Assembly (NCBI RefSeq): GCF_000701665.1
Contig: NZ_JNJN01000018.1
Coordinates: 1-47,410, forward strand
From: Agathobaculum desmolans ATCC 43058
GTDB lineage: Bacteria; Bacillota; Clostridia; Oscillospirales; Butyricicoccaceae
Direction of reading: 5' to 3'
Length of the DNA stretch: 47,410 nucleotides
Positions 39,657 through 47,410 of the stretch are shown piece after piece. The first letter of the stretch is position 1. Each line of letters starts with the position of its first letter. The position numbers and the translations under genes were made by a program. Below the pieces are notes generated by a model. The model was not told the DNA's origin. It worked only from the letters and a program-made list of their open reading frames with translations, and made no database searches.

Positions 39657-41900
39657 ATGTTTGAGCGTCCGCTGATTTATCTCGTCCCTGCGGCAGCAGC
39701 TGCGTTGTATTGCGCGGTTTGTCTGGAATATACGATCAGCCTGACGGCTGCACTTCTTTTATTGGCATTGTTCCTTTTTGCGGCTGGTGCGGCTGTGTAC
39801 CATAAGCGGTTATGTACGGTGTTCTGCATGCTTGCTGCGGCCAGCTTTGCACTTGTGGGTTTGAATGTATATCACGCTGTGGTCGTGGAACCGATCCGCA
39901 CATTGGCAAGCCGTCATGCAGAAATTACGGCAACTGTATTAGAGGATGCCGCTGTGTATGATGATAGTCAGCGTGCCAAACTTGTCGTAGACGATAATGA
40001 TGTACTACCTGGTTCTTTCCGTATGTTTTGCTATTTGCCACTGACCGAACAGCCGCTGCATGCAGGGGATCGGATCAAAGCCAATGTGGGATTTTATTTG
40101 CCAAAACAGATCGATGGTTTTGACCGTGCGGCTTATCAGGCTGCAGACCGCTGCTTTATTGCAGCTTCCTATACCGAAGATGACAACGATCAACCGGTTT
40201 CTTTTTCTGTTCTGCAGCAGAACAACCGCGCCCTGCGATGGATGCCCCAGCGGATCGCACGTTTTTGCCGGGAAGCCGTTAATACGCATCTTCCCTCACG
40301 ACAAGCAGGGTTGCTGAACGGCTTATTGCTGGGTGACAAGTCGGGTCTTTCCGATGCGGATGCGTTGGCGCTGCGTATTGCCGGACTGAGCCATCTGGTA
40401 GCCGTGTCCGGTTTGCATATTGGTTTTTTGGTGGGCTTTTGCTTTCTGCTGTTTGGCCGAAAAATGGGCACGTATCTGTCAATCCTACTCATCGTACTAT
40501 TTATTCCGATTGCCGGCGCGACCCCATCCGTGCTGCGGGCAGCAATCATGTATTTGATCGCTGCCGGTGCCTTTGTGCTGAAAAAAGAATCAGGCAGTCT
40601 GAACTCACTGTTTTTTGCCTTGGGGTTACTGCTTATTCTAAACCCGTATTCTATTGCGAGTTTAAGCCTGCAGCTTTCTTTTGCTGCAACATTGGGGTTG
40701 ATCCTGCTTTCCGGCCGGATGCAGCGGAAATTGACCAAACCATTTGCCAATGCGCCCAAGTTAGTACGTCGCATGGGATCTGTGGTGGCTGGTGCATTAT
40801 CTTGCACAGTGAGTGCGACCATTTGCACGACTCCGATTCTGCTTAGTTCCTTCGGCTATGTTTCAATGCTTTCGCTGCTCAGCAACCTGCTGGTAGTCGG
40901 TGTCACTGCGGTCTGCTTCATCGGTGGCTTCTTGCTCTGTATCATTTCCGGACTGCTGCCCGCCGCCGCAGCGGTATTATCGACTCTCCTGCAGCCCTTC
41001 CTGAACTACATTCTTTGGATTGCTGAAAGAATTTCCGATATTCCGTTCGGGTTGATCAGTTGGGGTGACAGTTATGGAGTAGCAGTATTGGTGATCCTTT
41101 TTGCTGTGGTTTTGCTTTGGCTGGTCGCAGGACGGCAGATTCGTTGGCGTTGGATCCTGCCATGCGTCGGTTTGCTGACTGTTGGGCTCAGTGCCGCCGG
41201 CGTATATGACCGCAGCCAGCATTATACGGTAACCTATCTGCCTTGCGGTGCCGGACAGGCTGTTATTGTTGCGGATAGCAAACAACATATGACATTGATC
41301 GACTGTGCCGGGGATGGCGGATATCGGGATGCTGCATCTCTGATACAGGAATGGATGCAGTGGAATAACTTCACGCAGATTGACCGCTTAATATTAACCG
41401 CTGTGGACAAGGGGCACGCACGCTCCTTGCCTGTACTTTTGCAAAACATCCCTGTAAATGAAGTAGTCATTCCTGCAGGATGCCGGGAAACCAAGCACAA
41501 TACCGCGCTGCTGGCAGCGGCGCGGCAGAACGGTGCAAAGGAGATAGCTGCGGCGCAGGCATTTGAAAACAATGGAGTTTCGATCATCGTATTTCCCGTT
41601 ACGGACGGTAAGCTCGGTGTGCAGATTGGCAGGGAAGTGCTGATTCTGCACAGCCCCACCCAAAAGCAGCTGGCAGCGTTTTGGGCATCTGTCCCCGTTC
41701 CGCCGCAAGCATCTGAAGTCGTCCTTTCGCAGCGCAATCTGGAAGATGCTGCACTGCTGCAGCAGACTTTAGCCCAGACTAATGCGAAAAGGATTCTTTT
41801 GCAGGCTGGATCGGATGATATTGCAATCGAATACAACGGGATTCCGGCAGAAAGTCCTTTTTTGACCGGTGAGATCGAACGGCGTTTCAAAAAGGAGTGA
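39657..41900 (+). CDS. comEC: ComEC/Rec2 DNA-uptake channel with degenerate C-terminal domain
   Basis: A 747-residue membrane protein. An N-terminal DUF4131 part (residues 1-170) is followed by the competence core with repeated membrane segments and the signature GLSHLVAVSGLHIGFLVGF, then IAGATPSVLRAAIMYLIAAG. The core translocates single-stranded DNA across the membrane in transformation. The C-terminal ~230 residues are metallo-beta-lactamase-like (TVTYLPCGAGQAVIVAD, LIDCAGDG), but where active ComEC proteins have HxHxDH the sequence reads LTAVDKGHARS, so the metal site is lost. An AAAGGAGGG RBS precedes the ATG. holA starts three bases after its stop. Whether the host is naturally competent cannot be told from the window. 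Confidence 0.9.
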   Translation: MFERPLIYLVPAAAAALYCAVCLEYTISLTAALLLLALFLFAAGAAVYHKRLCTVFCMLAAASFALVGLNVYHAVVVEPIRTLASRHAEITATVLEDAAVYDDSQRAKLVVDDNDVLPGSFRMFCYLPLTEQPLHAGDRIKANVGFYLPKQIDGFDRAAYQAADRCFIAASYTEDDNDQPVSFSVLQQNNRALRWMPQRIARFCREAVNTHLPSRQAGLLNGLLLGDKSGLSDADALALRIAGLSHLVAVSGLHIGFLVGFCFLLFGRKMGTYLSILLIVLFIPIAGATPSVLRAAIMYLIAAGAFVLKKESGSLNSLFFALGLLLILNPYSIASLSLQLSFAATLGLILLSGRMQRKLTKPFANAPKLVRRMGSVVAGALSCTVSATICTTPILLSSFGYVSMLSLLSNLLVVGVTAVCFIGGFLLCIISGLLPAAAAVLSTLLQPFLNYILWIAERISDIPFGLISWGDSYGVAVLVILFAVVLLWLVAGRQIRWRWILPCVGLLTVGLSAAGVYDRSQHYTVTYLPCGAGQAVIVADSKQHMTLIDCAGDGGYRDAASLIQEWMQWNNFTQIDRLILTAVDKGHARSLPVLLQNIPVNEVVIPAGCRETKHNTALLAAARQNGAKEIAAAQAFENNGVSIIVFPVTDGKLGVQIGREVLILHSPTQKQLAAFWASVPVPPQASEVVLSQRNLEDAALLQQTLAQTNAKRILLQAGSDDIAIEYNGIPAESPFLTGEIERRFKKE

Positions 41901-41903
41901 CCC

Positions 41904-42950
41904 ATGGCTACTGCAAAAAACAAAACGAACGGCAAGATGCAGCTGATCAGTGATTTGAAAAGCGGAACCTTTGCACCACTTTATATCATTTCGGGCGAAG
42001 AGAGCTACCTAAAGGAATATTATTTGCGCGAATTGCGGCAAAAAGTAATCGATCCGACCTTTGCGGATTTTAATATGATCGAATTTGAAGGGAAAAGCCT
42101 GACACCGGAACAACTGACGGAAGCAGTAGACAGTTATCCTGCCATGTCGGAAAAAAAGCTGATTATTGTAACAGATTTTGATTTATTCAAGCCACCTGCC
42201 GGATTTTCTGATTTTTTGCCCGGACTGCTGGGTGATCTGCCGGATTATGTTTGCTTGGTTTTCTATTACGATGTCTTAGATGGAAAACCGGATAAGCGAA
42301 CCAAATTATATAAAGTGTTGGAAAAATCCGCTTGCTTTGCGGAATTTGCGCATCAGGAAGAGCGGGAACTGGTTGCATGGCTCGAACGTCGTGCACGGGC
42401 ACTGCAGTGTTCGATCGCGCCGGAAGAAGCCGCCTATTTGATTTTTTTGTGCGGCAATTCCATGACGAATCTGGCAGGGGAGTTGGATAAGGCGGCAGCA
42501 CACAGCACAACGGGTACAATCAAAAAATACAACATTGATGCCGTCTGTTCGCCGGTGTTGGATGCAGTTGTATTCGACCTGACCGATGCCATCACCGCAG
42601 GAAAGTTTCAGCGTGCGGTGACCTTGGTTGGTGAATTGATTGCACAAAAAAACAGTGAAGTAATGATTTTTACAACGATCACCCGCCATATTCAGCGTTT
42701 ATATGCGGCCAAGCTTTGTGCGGAAGCAAGAGGAGGGGAGAAGCAGCTTATGGAAATGATTGGCTCCAAATCTCCGTATTATGCGCGGCAGATACAAAAT
42801 GCAGCGCGCCGCGTTCCGCTGCGTTGGCTGCGTCAGGCAGCCGCTTACTGTGCAGAAACCGATTCCGCACTCAAGGGCAGCGCGGTCGACCGGCAAAAAC
42901 AGATTGAATTAGCGCTGCTTGCGATGGCATCGGCACTGAGGGAGGGATAA
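41904..42950 (+). CDS. holA: DNA polymerase III subunit delta
   Basis: A 348-residue clamp-loader subunit that opens the beta clamp. Recognisable parts are the N-terminal LYIISGEESYLKEYYLRELR (the Walker-like region without a functional P-loop), MSEKKLIIVTDFDLF, and LVFYYDVLDGKPDKRTKLYK, with the C-terminal helical domain KGSAVDRQKQIELALLAM. Length is typical. ATG 41904 has GGAG eight bases upstream at the end of comEC, and the comEC-holA order is common in Firmicutes. rnmV follows after two bases. Confidence 0.93.
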   Translation: MATAKNKTNGKMQLISDLKSGTFAPLYIISGEESYLKEYYLRELRQKVIDPTFADFNMIEFEGKSLTPEQLTEAVDSYPAMSEKKLIIVTDFDLFKPPAGFSDFLPGLLGDLPDYVCLVFYYDVLDGKPDKRTKLYKVLEKSACFAEFAHQEERELVAWLERRARALQCSIAPEEAAYLIFLCGNSMTNLAGELDKAAAHSTTGTIKKYNIDAVCSPVLDAVVFDLTDAITAGKFQRAVTLVGELIAQKNSEVMIFTTITRHIQRLYAAKLCAEARGGEKQLMEMIGSKSPYYARQIQNAARRVPLRWLRQAAAYCAETDSALKGSAVDRQKQIELALLAMASALREG

Positions 42951-42952
42951 GC

Positions 42953-43558
42953 GTGATCCGGATCAAAGAAGCGATTTTGGTTGAAGGGCGATATGACAGC
43001 AATACCGTTCGCCAAGTAGTGGATACCGTAGTGCTGGAAAGCGGCGGTTTCCGCATCTTCAATGACAAAGACCAGCTTCGGCTGCTTCGCCGCATCGCGC
43101 AGACGCGCGGCTTAATCATCCTGACAGACAGCGACGGCGCTGGTTTTGTAATCCGCAATTATGTAAAAGGAGCACTGCCGGCTGATAGGATCAAACAGGC
43201 ATATATTCCGGATATTATGGGGAAAGAACGTCGTAAGCGCTGTTCTTCCAAGGAAGGAAAACTCGGTGTGGAGGGAATGCGTCCGGAAATTATTTTGGAG
43301 GCACTGCGGCGCGCCGGGGCAACGGTTGAATCAGAAGATTCGTTGGCTGCCAATCCTGTTAAGCCGATCACAAAGGCGGATTTATTTGCGTGGGGACTGT
43401 CCGGCGGGCCGGATAGTGCCCGGCGGCGTGCGGCTGTATTGCGTGCCCTTGCGCTGCCTGCACATATGACGGCTAACGCATTGCTGGAATTTGTGAATGC
43501 TGTTGGAACAAGAGAAGAGATCGAAAATATTTTGCAGCAATTTGCAAAAAAAGATTGA
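42953..43558 (+). CDS. rnmV: Ribonuclease M5 (5S rRNA maturase)
   Basis: A 201-residue Toprim-domain nuclease that trims 5S rRNA precursors. The Toprim glutamate lies in ILVEGRYDSN near the start, and the acidic pair in LTDSDGAG. The segment KERRKRCSSKEGKLGVEGM is typical, as is the C-terminal DUF4093 domain (FAWGLSGGPDSARRRAAVLR). GTG 42953 is the start, with GGAGGG seven bases upstream at the holA end. Its stop codon overlaps the -35 of the next promoter. Confidence 0.9.
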   Translation: MIRIKEAILVEGRYDSNTVRQVVDTVVLESGGFRIFNDKDQLRLLRRIAQTRGLIILTDSDGAGFVIRNYVKGALPADRIKQAYIPDIMGKERRKRCSSKEGKLGVEGMRPEIILEALRRAGATVESEDSLAANPVKPITKADLFAWGLSGGPDSARRRAAVLRALALPAHMTANALLEFVNAVGTREEIENILQQFAKKD

Positions 43559-43583
43559 CAAAGCTCCATGACCCACCTATAAT
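43555..43583 (+). promoter_or_regulatory. Strong promoter of FMN riboswitch-ribU
   Basis: A consensus TTGACA (43555-43560), a 17-base spacer and consensus TATAAT (43578-43583). The -35 overlaps the rnmV stop. Confidence 0.9.
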
Positions 43584-43609
43584 GAAAGTATAAAATTAAA
43601 TTAGTTCTG

Positions 43610-43733
43610 TTTCAGGGCGGAGTGAAAGTCTCCACCGGCAGTATACGGGCTTTGTTCCCGATAGTCTGCGAGCCGCAAGGCATGATGGGTGAGAATCCCA
43701 ACCGACGGTTATAGTCCGGATGAAAGAAACAGG
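43610..43733 (+). promoter_or_regulatory. FMN riboswitch (RFN element)
   Basis: The conserved RFN blocks are visible in order: TTCAGGGCGGAGTGAAAGTC, CCACCGGCAGT, AGTCTGCGAGCC, GATGGGTGAGAATCCCAACC and CGGATGAAAGAAACAGG. They fold into the six-helix FMN-binding aptamer. The riboflavin transporter gene lies downstream with a terminator between, so FMN should shut transcription. Confidence 0.97.
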
Positions 43734-43753
43734 TGTACATGGTACGTCTGCAT

Positions 43754-43785
43754 GCCCTTGGATCATTGTGTCCAAGGGCTTTTTA
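43754..43785 (+). terminator. Riboswitch expression-platform terminator
   Basis: GCCCTTGGA (43754-43762) pairs with TCCAAGGGC (43771-43779), followed by TTTTTA. Confidence 0.88.
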
Positions 43786-43827
43786 TGACCCACCAAACAG
43801 AACTCCTCACAAAGGAGACGAATCATC

Positions 43828-44439
43828 ATGACAAAAGCAAGCAAAATCACCTACACCGCAATTTTTGCGGCCATCGCAACCGTACTGATGTACTTTGAAT
43901 TCCCGCTTCCGTTTATGCCGCCGTTCCTGAAGGTAGACCTGTCCGGCGCAGTTGTGCTGATTGGCGCGTTTATGTTCGGCATTGGACCTGCGATCACAAT
44001 GATCGGCATTAAGGACTTGATCCACCTGACGCAGACGCAAACCGGCGGATCGGGCGAGTTGGCAGATTTCCTTATGCTGTCTGCACTGGTCATCGTGGCG
44101 GTGCTGATTTATCGTTCTCATAAATCTCGTAAAATGGCGATTGCAGGTTGTATTTCGGGTTCGCTGGCAATGTCGGTCGTTGCAATGCTGACGAATTATT
44201 TTCTAATCATCCCGTTTTATTCGCAGATCATGCCGCTTGAGGCTATCTTTGAGGCTTGCTCGGCGGTCAATCCGCTTGTAACCGGCATGCAGGGCTATCT
44301 ATTGATTGGTGTTCTGCCATTCAATTTGATTAAGGGCACTATTTTAACGGCAATTACCATGTTGGCCTATAAAAAGTTAAGCGTTTTTATCAAGTCTAAA
44401 CAGCTTGAAGCGCATCGCTCTACACAGCAGGCCAACTAA
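43828..44439 (+). CDS. ribU: ECF transporter S component, riboflavin-specific
   Basis: A 203-residue integral membrane protein with about five to six hydrophobic segments, an N-terminal AIFAAIATVLMYFEFPLPFM and PPFLKVDLSGAVVLIGAFMF. These match RibU, the riboflavin-binding S component of energy-coupling factor transporters; the EcfA/T module would be encoded elsewhere. The FMN riboswitch directly upstream supports the substrate. AAAGGAG lies about ten bases before the ATG. Confidence 0.93.
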   Translation: MTKASKITYTAIFAAIATVLMYFEFPLPFMPPFLKVDLSGAVVLIGAFMFGIGPAITMIGIKDLIHLTQTQTGGSGELADFLMLSALVIVAVLIYRSHKSRKMAIAGCISGSLAMSVVAMLTNYFLIIPFYSQIMPLEAIFEACSAVNPLVTGMQGYLLIGVLPFNLIKGTILTAITMLAYKKLSVFIKSKQLEAHRSTQQAN

Positions 44440-44452
44440 AATATAGCAGATG

Positions 44453-44490
44453 GGGGACACAGGCGGAATCGTCTGTGTCCTGTTTTGTTT
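44453..44490 (+). terminator. Terminator after ribU
   Basis: GGACACAGGCG (44455-44465) pairs with CGTCTGTGTCC (44470-44480), with a T-rich tail TGTTTTGTTT. Confidence 0.85.
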
Positions 44491-44506
44491 GAAAGGGGAG
44501 GATCTT

Positions 44507-45352
44507 ATTACAGCAAGGAAGAGGTTAACGGCTGCACTTTTGCTGTGTGCAGTAGGCATAGGCATTGCCGGACTGCAATGCGGTTTAGAAACGCGCTATT
44601 ATCATATTACCAGCACAAAAATTCCTGTTGGAAAGCAGTTGCGGCTGGCGATGCTTTCCGATCTGCACAGCTATCAATATGGTACCGACCAACAGCCGAT
44701 CATTAACCGTCTGCAACAAGCGCAGCCCGATTTGATCCTGCTGTGCGGTGATATTGTGGATGACAAACAGCCATGGACAGGGGCGGAACGTTTACTGGAG
44801 CAGATCACCGCACTGGCGCCATGCTATTATGTTTCTGGCAACCATGAATACTGGTATCATGATCCTGAAGCGATTTTCAATCGAATCCGTTCTTTCGGTG
44901 TAACTGTATTGGAAAATGAACACCGTGCATTGACCATCAATCAAATCCCATGCACCATTTGTGGGGTTGAAGATCCAGCATCCTACGGTGATCGATTGCC
45001 ACGATCCTATGGAAATGCTGAAACCTACCACGATGCATTGGCACAGTTTGATGATCTGCCGCAGGATACGGTTAATATTCTGCTCGCACATCGACCGGAA
45101 TATATGGAAAGCTATGCTGTCCATCCGTTCGACCTAGCGCTTTGTGGACATGCGCATGGTGGTCAATGGCGTATTCCGGTTTTACTCAATGGACTGATTG
45201 CACCTAATCAAGGATTCTTTCCGCAATACGCAGGCGGAGCTTATCAGATCGGCAATATGACCGGCATTGTTGGACGAGGATTGATCCGTGATTGGAAACC
45301 GCGTTTTTTTAATCCGCCGGAGATCGTTGTAGTGGATATAACTTCCCAATAG
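44507..45352 (+). CDS. Metallophosphoesterase (YaeI-like) with probable ATT start
   Basis: A 281-residue calcineurin-like phosphoesterase behind an N-terminal membrane anchor (LTAALLLCAVGIGIAGL). Metal-binding motifs are MLSDLHSY (DxH), LCGDIVDD (GD), SGNHEYW (GNHE) and CGHAHGGQW (GHxH), all intact. YaeI-type enzymes may act on lipid-linked phosphates; the substrate is unproven. An in-frame ATG at 44450 lies inside the ribU terminator and lacks an RBS, and TTG 44489 also lacks one. AGGGGAGG (44494-44501) is ideally placed for ATT at 44507, giving MTARKRLTAALLL. ATT is a known but rare start codon. The same string GGAGGATCTTATTA recurs at 45949 ahead of ATG. Confidence 0.85.
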   Translation: MTARKRLTAALLLCAVGIGIAGLQCGLETRYYHITSTKIPVGKQLRLAMLSDLHSYQYGTDQQPIINRLQQAQPDLILLCGDIVDDKQPWTGAERLLEQITALAPCYYVSGNHEYWYHDPEAIFNRIRSFGVTVLENEHRALTINQIPCTICGVEDPASYGDRLPRSYGNAETYHDALAQFDDLPQDTVNILLAHRPEYMESYAVHPFDLALCGHAHGGQWRIPVLLNGLIAPNQGFFPQYAGGAYQIGNMTGIVGRGLIRDWKPRFFNPPEIVVVDITSQ

Positions 45353-45417
45353 GGATAAAAGAGATTGTCCTGCCTTTAGAAAGGAATGAATAGCCGACCT
45401 ATGATAACAGCCACAAA

Positions 45418-45976
45418 GCAGAAAAAAGCAAAGTCTTCGAAACGATGATGCTAATTGGATATTTGGGTTTGATATACTAAATAGATATGTAAATGATGGT
45501 GCGTACGGCGGAGGCAGTTGCATTCCGGTTCCAATTTGGAATAACTATTCTCCGGTCTATATTCATACCACAACTGATTCGCCAGATGATATAGGTTTTA
45601 TTAAACATTTGGTCGATGTTACAAAGGCTGACTATTCAATTGATGCAAGCCGTGTTTACGCAACAGGACATTCCAACGGTTCAGCTATGACATGGAGGTT
45701 GGCGCAGGACGCACCGGAATATTTCACCGCGGTTGCTCCCATCGGCTTTAACTGGGGGAGCTATCCGGGCTATACAACATCTGGCGGCACAGTGGATGTG
45801 CAGACAATGAATATCTGCTTCCTGTTTGGTGCATGACCGGTGAATTTGATGTTGGTGAAGCGGACGCCTATTCGCCGAATACAAAAAACGTAAAAACCGT
45901 CTCCTATTGGAAGGAAATGAATGGAGCAAATAGTGTGGGTATCGTGAAGAAGGAGGATCTTATTATGGCAAAGTAG
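45418..45976 (+). pseudogene. Esterase / PHB-depolymerase-like pseudogene
   Basis: The frame from about 45430 encodes an alpha/beta-hydrolase of the LpqC/PHB-depolymerase type: SRVYATGHSNGSAMTWRLAQ contains the nucleophile elbow GHSNG, followed by APEYFTAVAPIG. The region has no proper start. Near 45800-45815 the frame shifts: one frame stops at 45834-45836, while the next continues as NEYLLPVWCMTGEFDVGEAD and SYWKEMNGANS. The N-terminal part and the catalytic Asp/His end are therefore disrupted. It is a decayed gene, possibly from a secreted polysaccharide esterase. Confidence 0.75.
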
Positions 45977-46330
45977 CATGACAAACAGTTTAAAAGTACT
46001 ATCTCGATCAAAAGGAACTGGGTGTGTGGCTGTGTCCAAAATCTCGGTGTAGGCTGCAACACCCTGAAAAATGGTTGAAAGATTTCCGGGGGGACTGGAG
46101 ATATTCCTGTTCGCGACTTCGGTAATTTGGAATAGTCAAGAAAACCGTACCCCAGCATGCCGGATTACGTGGCGGGCACACACCGCGCAAAGCGGGTGCG
46201 CTTGACCAGCGCCTTCGTTTGTTGTGTTGCGTCGGCGGCGATTGTAATAGGTTTCAATCCAGCGAATAGAGTCAATTCAAAATTCCATGTAAACACCATT
46301 TGAGGTGCAAATAGAGCAAAATTTGTTCGG
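45977..46330. other. Gene-free stretch between pseudogene and IS256
   Basis: No supported gene. The short frames here have no RBS and resemble nothing known. The AT-rich segment 46270-46330 is probably the IS256 end, but I cannot define the terminal inverted repeat without its partner beyond the window. Confidence 0.4.
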
Positions 46331-46366
46331 GGCGGCAGTCGAGGAAATTCGGCTGCCGCCTTTTTA
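46331..46366 (+). terminator. Terminator near the IS256 end
   Basis: GGCGGCAG (46331-46338) pairs with CTGCCGCC (46353-46360), followed by TTTTT. It would stop transcription entering the element from the left. Confidence 0.75.
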
Positions 46367-46447
46367 ACAACATAACGCCGGTGGGAGGGCGGATGTCAGG
46401 GGCGGCGGAGCTGTTCATCTTGCCCTCGACATCCGGCCCCGGCGGTG

Positions 46448-47410
46448 TTACTCGGGCATACGCTCGGCAAAGTAGATGGCCATCTGGGCGTGGATCAGGC
46501 TCCAGTCCTGCCGCCGCCCGGTCCGCTTTTTCGTAATATCCATCATGGCCAGATACAGCATTTTCAGCAGGCTGTCATCAGTGGGAAAGACGGACTTGGA
46601 CTTGGTCACCTTGCGTAACTGGCGGTTAAAACCCTCAATGGCGTTGGTGGTATAGATCAGCCTGCGCACCTCCTGAGGGGTACTTGAAATAGGTGCTGAG
46701 ATTGGCCCAGTTAGCCTGCCAGGATTGGGAAATTTTCGGGTATTTCTTGTCTCAGCACTTCCCAAAGGTATCCAGAACATCCAGGATGGCCTGCTCGTCC
46801 ACGGCGGCATAGACCGCCTTCAGATCGGCCATAAGAGCCTTCAGGTCTTTGTAGGACACATACTTGCTGGAATTGCGCAGCTGGCGGATGATACAGTTCT
46901 GGATCTCGGTCTGGGAATCGCCGCGTCAAACCCCGCTAAATTGTCGGTACAGGCAATGAAAATGTCCTCTACCCCCCGGTTTTTCAGGCCATTGAGGACA
47001 GGGGCCCAGAAGTTGGCGCCCTCGTTTTCGCCAACCCACATCCCCAGAACGTCTTTCCGACCATCCGGGTTGACTCCAATGGCAATGTACACTGCTTTCT
47101 TCACAATCTGCCCTTCGCTGCGGACATAATAGTGGATGTCATTCAGAAATACCATGGCGTAGATGGGCTCCAGAGGCCGTTGCTGCCACTCCTTGGCAAC
47201 GGGCAGAATCTTATCCGTGATTCGGCTGACTGCGCTATCCGAGACAGAAATGCCGTATATGTCCTGAATGATGCTAGTCTGGTTCTTTGTCAGCACCTGA
47301 GGCTCAAATTCCCCCTTCCGGTCTCGGGGAACCGATACATCCACTTCGCCAAAGCTGGTGCGCAGCCTTTTGCTGCTGTGGCCGTTACGGCTGTTGTCTG
47401 TGTCCTTGTT
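46448..47410 (-). pseudogene. IS256-family transposase with multiple lesions (runs off right edge)
   Basis: Minus-strand fragments match IS256/mutator-type transposases: HYYVRSEGQIVKKAVYIAIG followed by RKDVLGMWVGENEGA, then RRLIYTTNAIEGFNRQLRKV, ending WSLIHAQMAIYFAERMPE. The coding frame is broken at least three times. A frameshift or small deletion lies near 46917-46925, where expected residues after AGF are missing. An in-frame TGA stands at 46752-46754 where the family has Trp. An extra base lies near 46676-46681, before PQEVRR. The N-terminus lies beyond 47410. The copy should be inactive. Confidence 0.85.

Noticed and set aside
1-47410. CRISPR arrays, tRNA and rRNA genes, prophage structural genes.
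   Set aside because: No direct-repeat/spacer pattern, no tRNA-like cloverleaf and no rRNA or phage structural signature was seen on reading both strands.

Overview
The window reads as chromosome of an anaerobic, spore-forming gut Clostridia-type bacterium (Firmicutes). The evidence is oxygen-independent ribonucleotide reductase (nrdD/nrdG), a spoVM/sipL/spoIVA spore-coat cluster, several S-layer-homology (SLH) proteins, T-box and FMN riboswitches, and the tetracycline resistance gene tet(W). Butyricicoccaceae or another Oscillospirales-like host is my guess, not a demonstrated assignment.

Region 1 (1-7.4 kb) is a damaged mobilizable element. An IS110-family insertion sequence lies at the left edge: its transposase starts at 43 on the minus strand, and 44 to about 305 is its non-coding end, the expected site of a bridge RNA. 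It interrupts a tyrosine integrase, leaving only the catalytic half. A MobC-like protein, a RepA-like ATPase, an array of 9-bp repeats in two opposed groups of three, a MobV relaxase, tet(W) with a leader-peptide attenuator, and an AT-rich methyltransferase follow. The element fades out in a truncated sigma-like remnant at about 7.37 kb.

Region 2 (7.4-14.8 kb) returns to host DNA: ridA, a CmpB-like membrane protein, poorly characterised proteins and a two-component system. Two loci (7.92-8.04 and 9.82-9.93 kb) share an identical 19-bp promoter/start segment followed by a strong hairpin; they look like paired small-RNA or leader genes.

Region 3 (14.9-21.6 kb) holds nrdD-nrdG-dut for dNTP supply, then a small membrane ORF, an easily overlooked 23-codon spoVM, a sipL-like DUF3794/LysM gene and spoIVA. 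Together these would build the basement layer of the spore coat.

Region 4 (21.7-33.7 kb) is envelope-centred. It has an HTH regulator and an SLH protein on the minus strand, facing a Hanks-type kinase (apparently frameshifted near its end), a zinc-ribbon/beta-helix membrane protein and a second SLH protein. After a P-loop protein comes an operon of a duplicated-module HlyD/MacA adaptor, MacB-type ATPase, MacB-type permease and a large SLH protein.

Region 5 (33.8-45.4 kb) is core genome: AraC regulator divergent from a MATE exporter, T-box-alaS, a HIT protein, comEC (metal-binding motif of its C-terminal domain lost), holA, rnmV, FMN riboswitch-ribU, and a metallophosphoesterase with an apparent ATT start.

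Region 6 (45.4-47.4 kb) is decayed: an esterase pseudogene and an IS256-family transposase with several disabling lesions, running off the right edge. Family names come from recognising motifs by eye; no database search was run.
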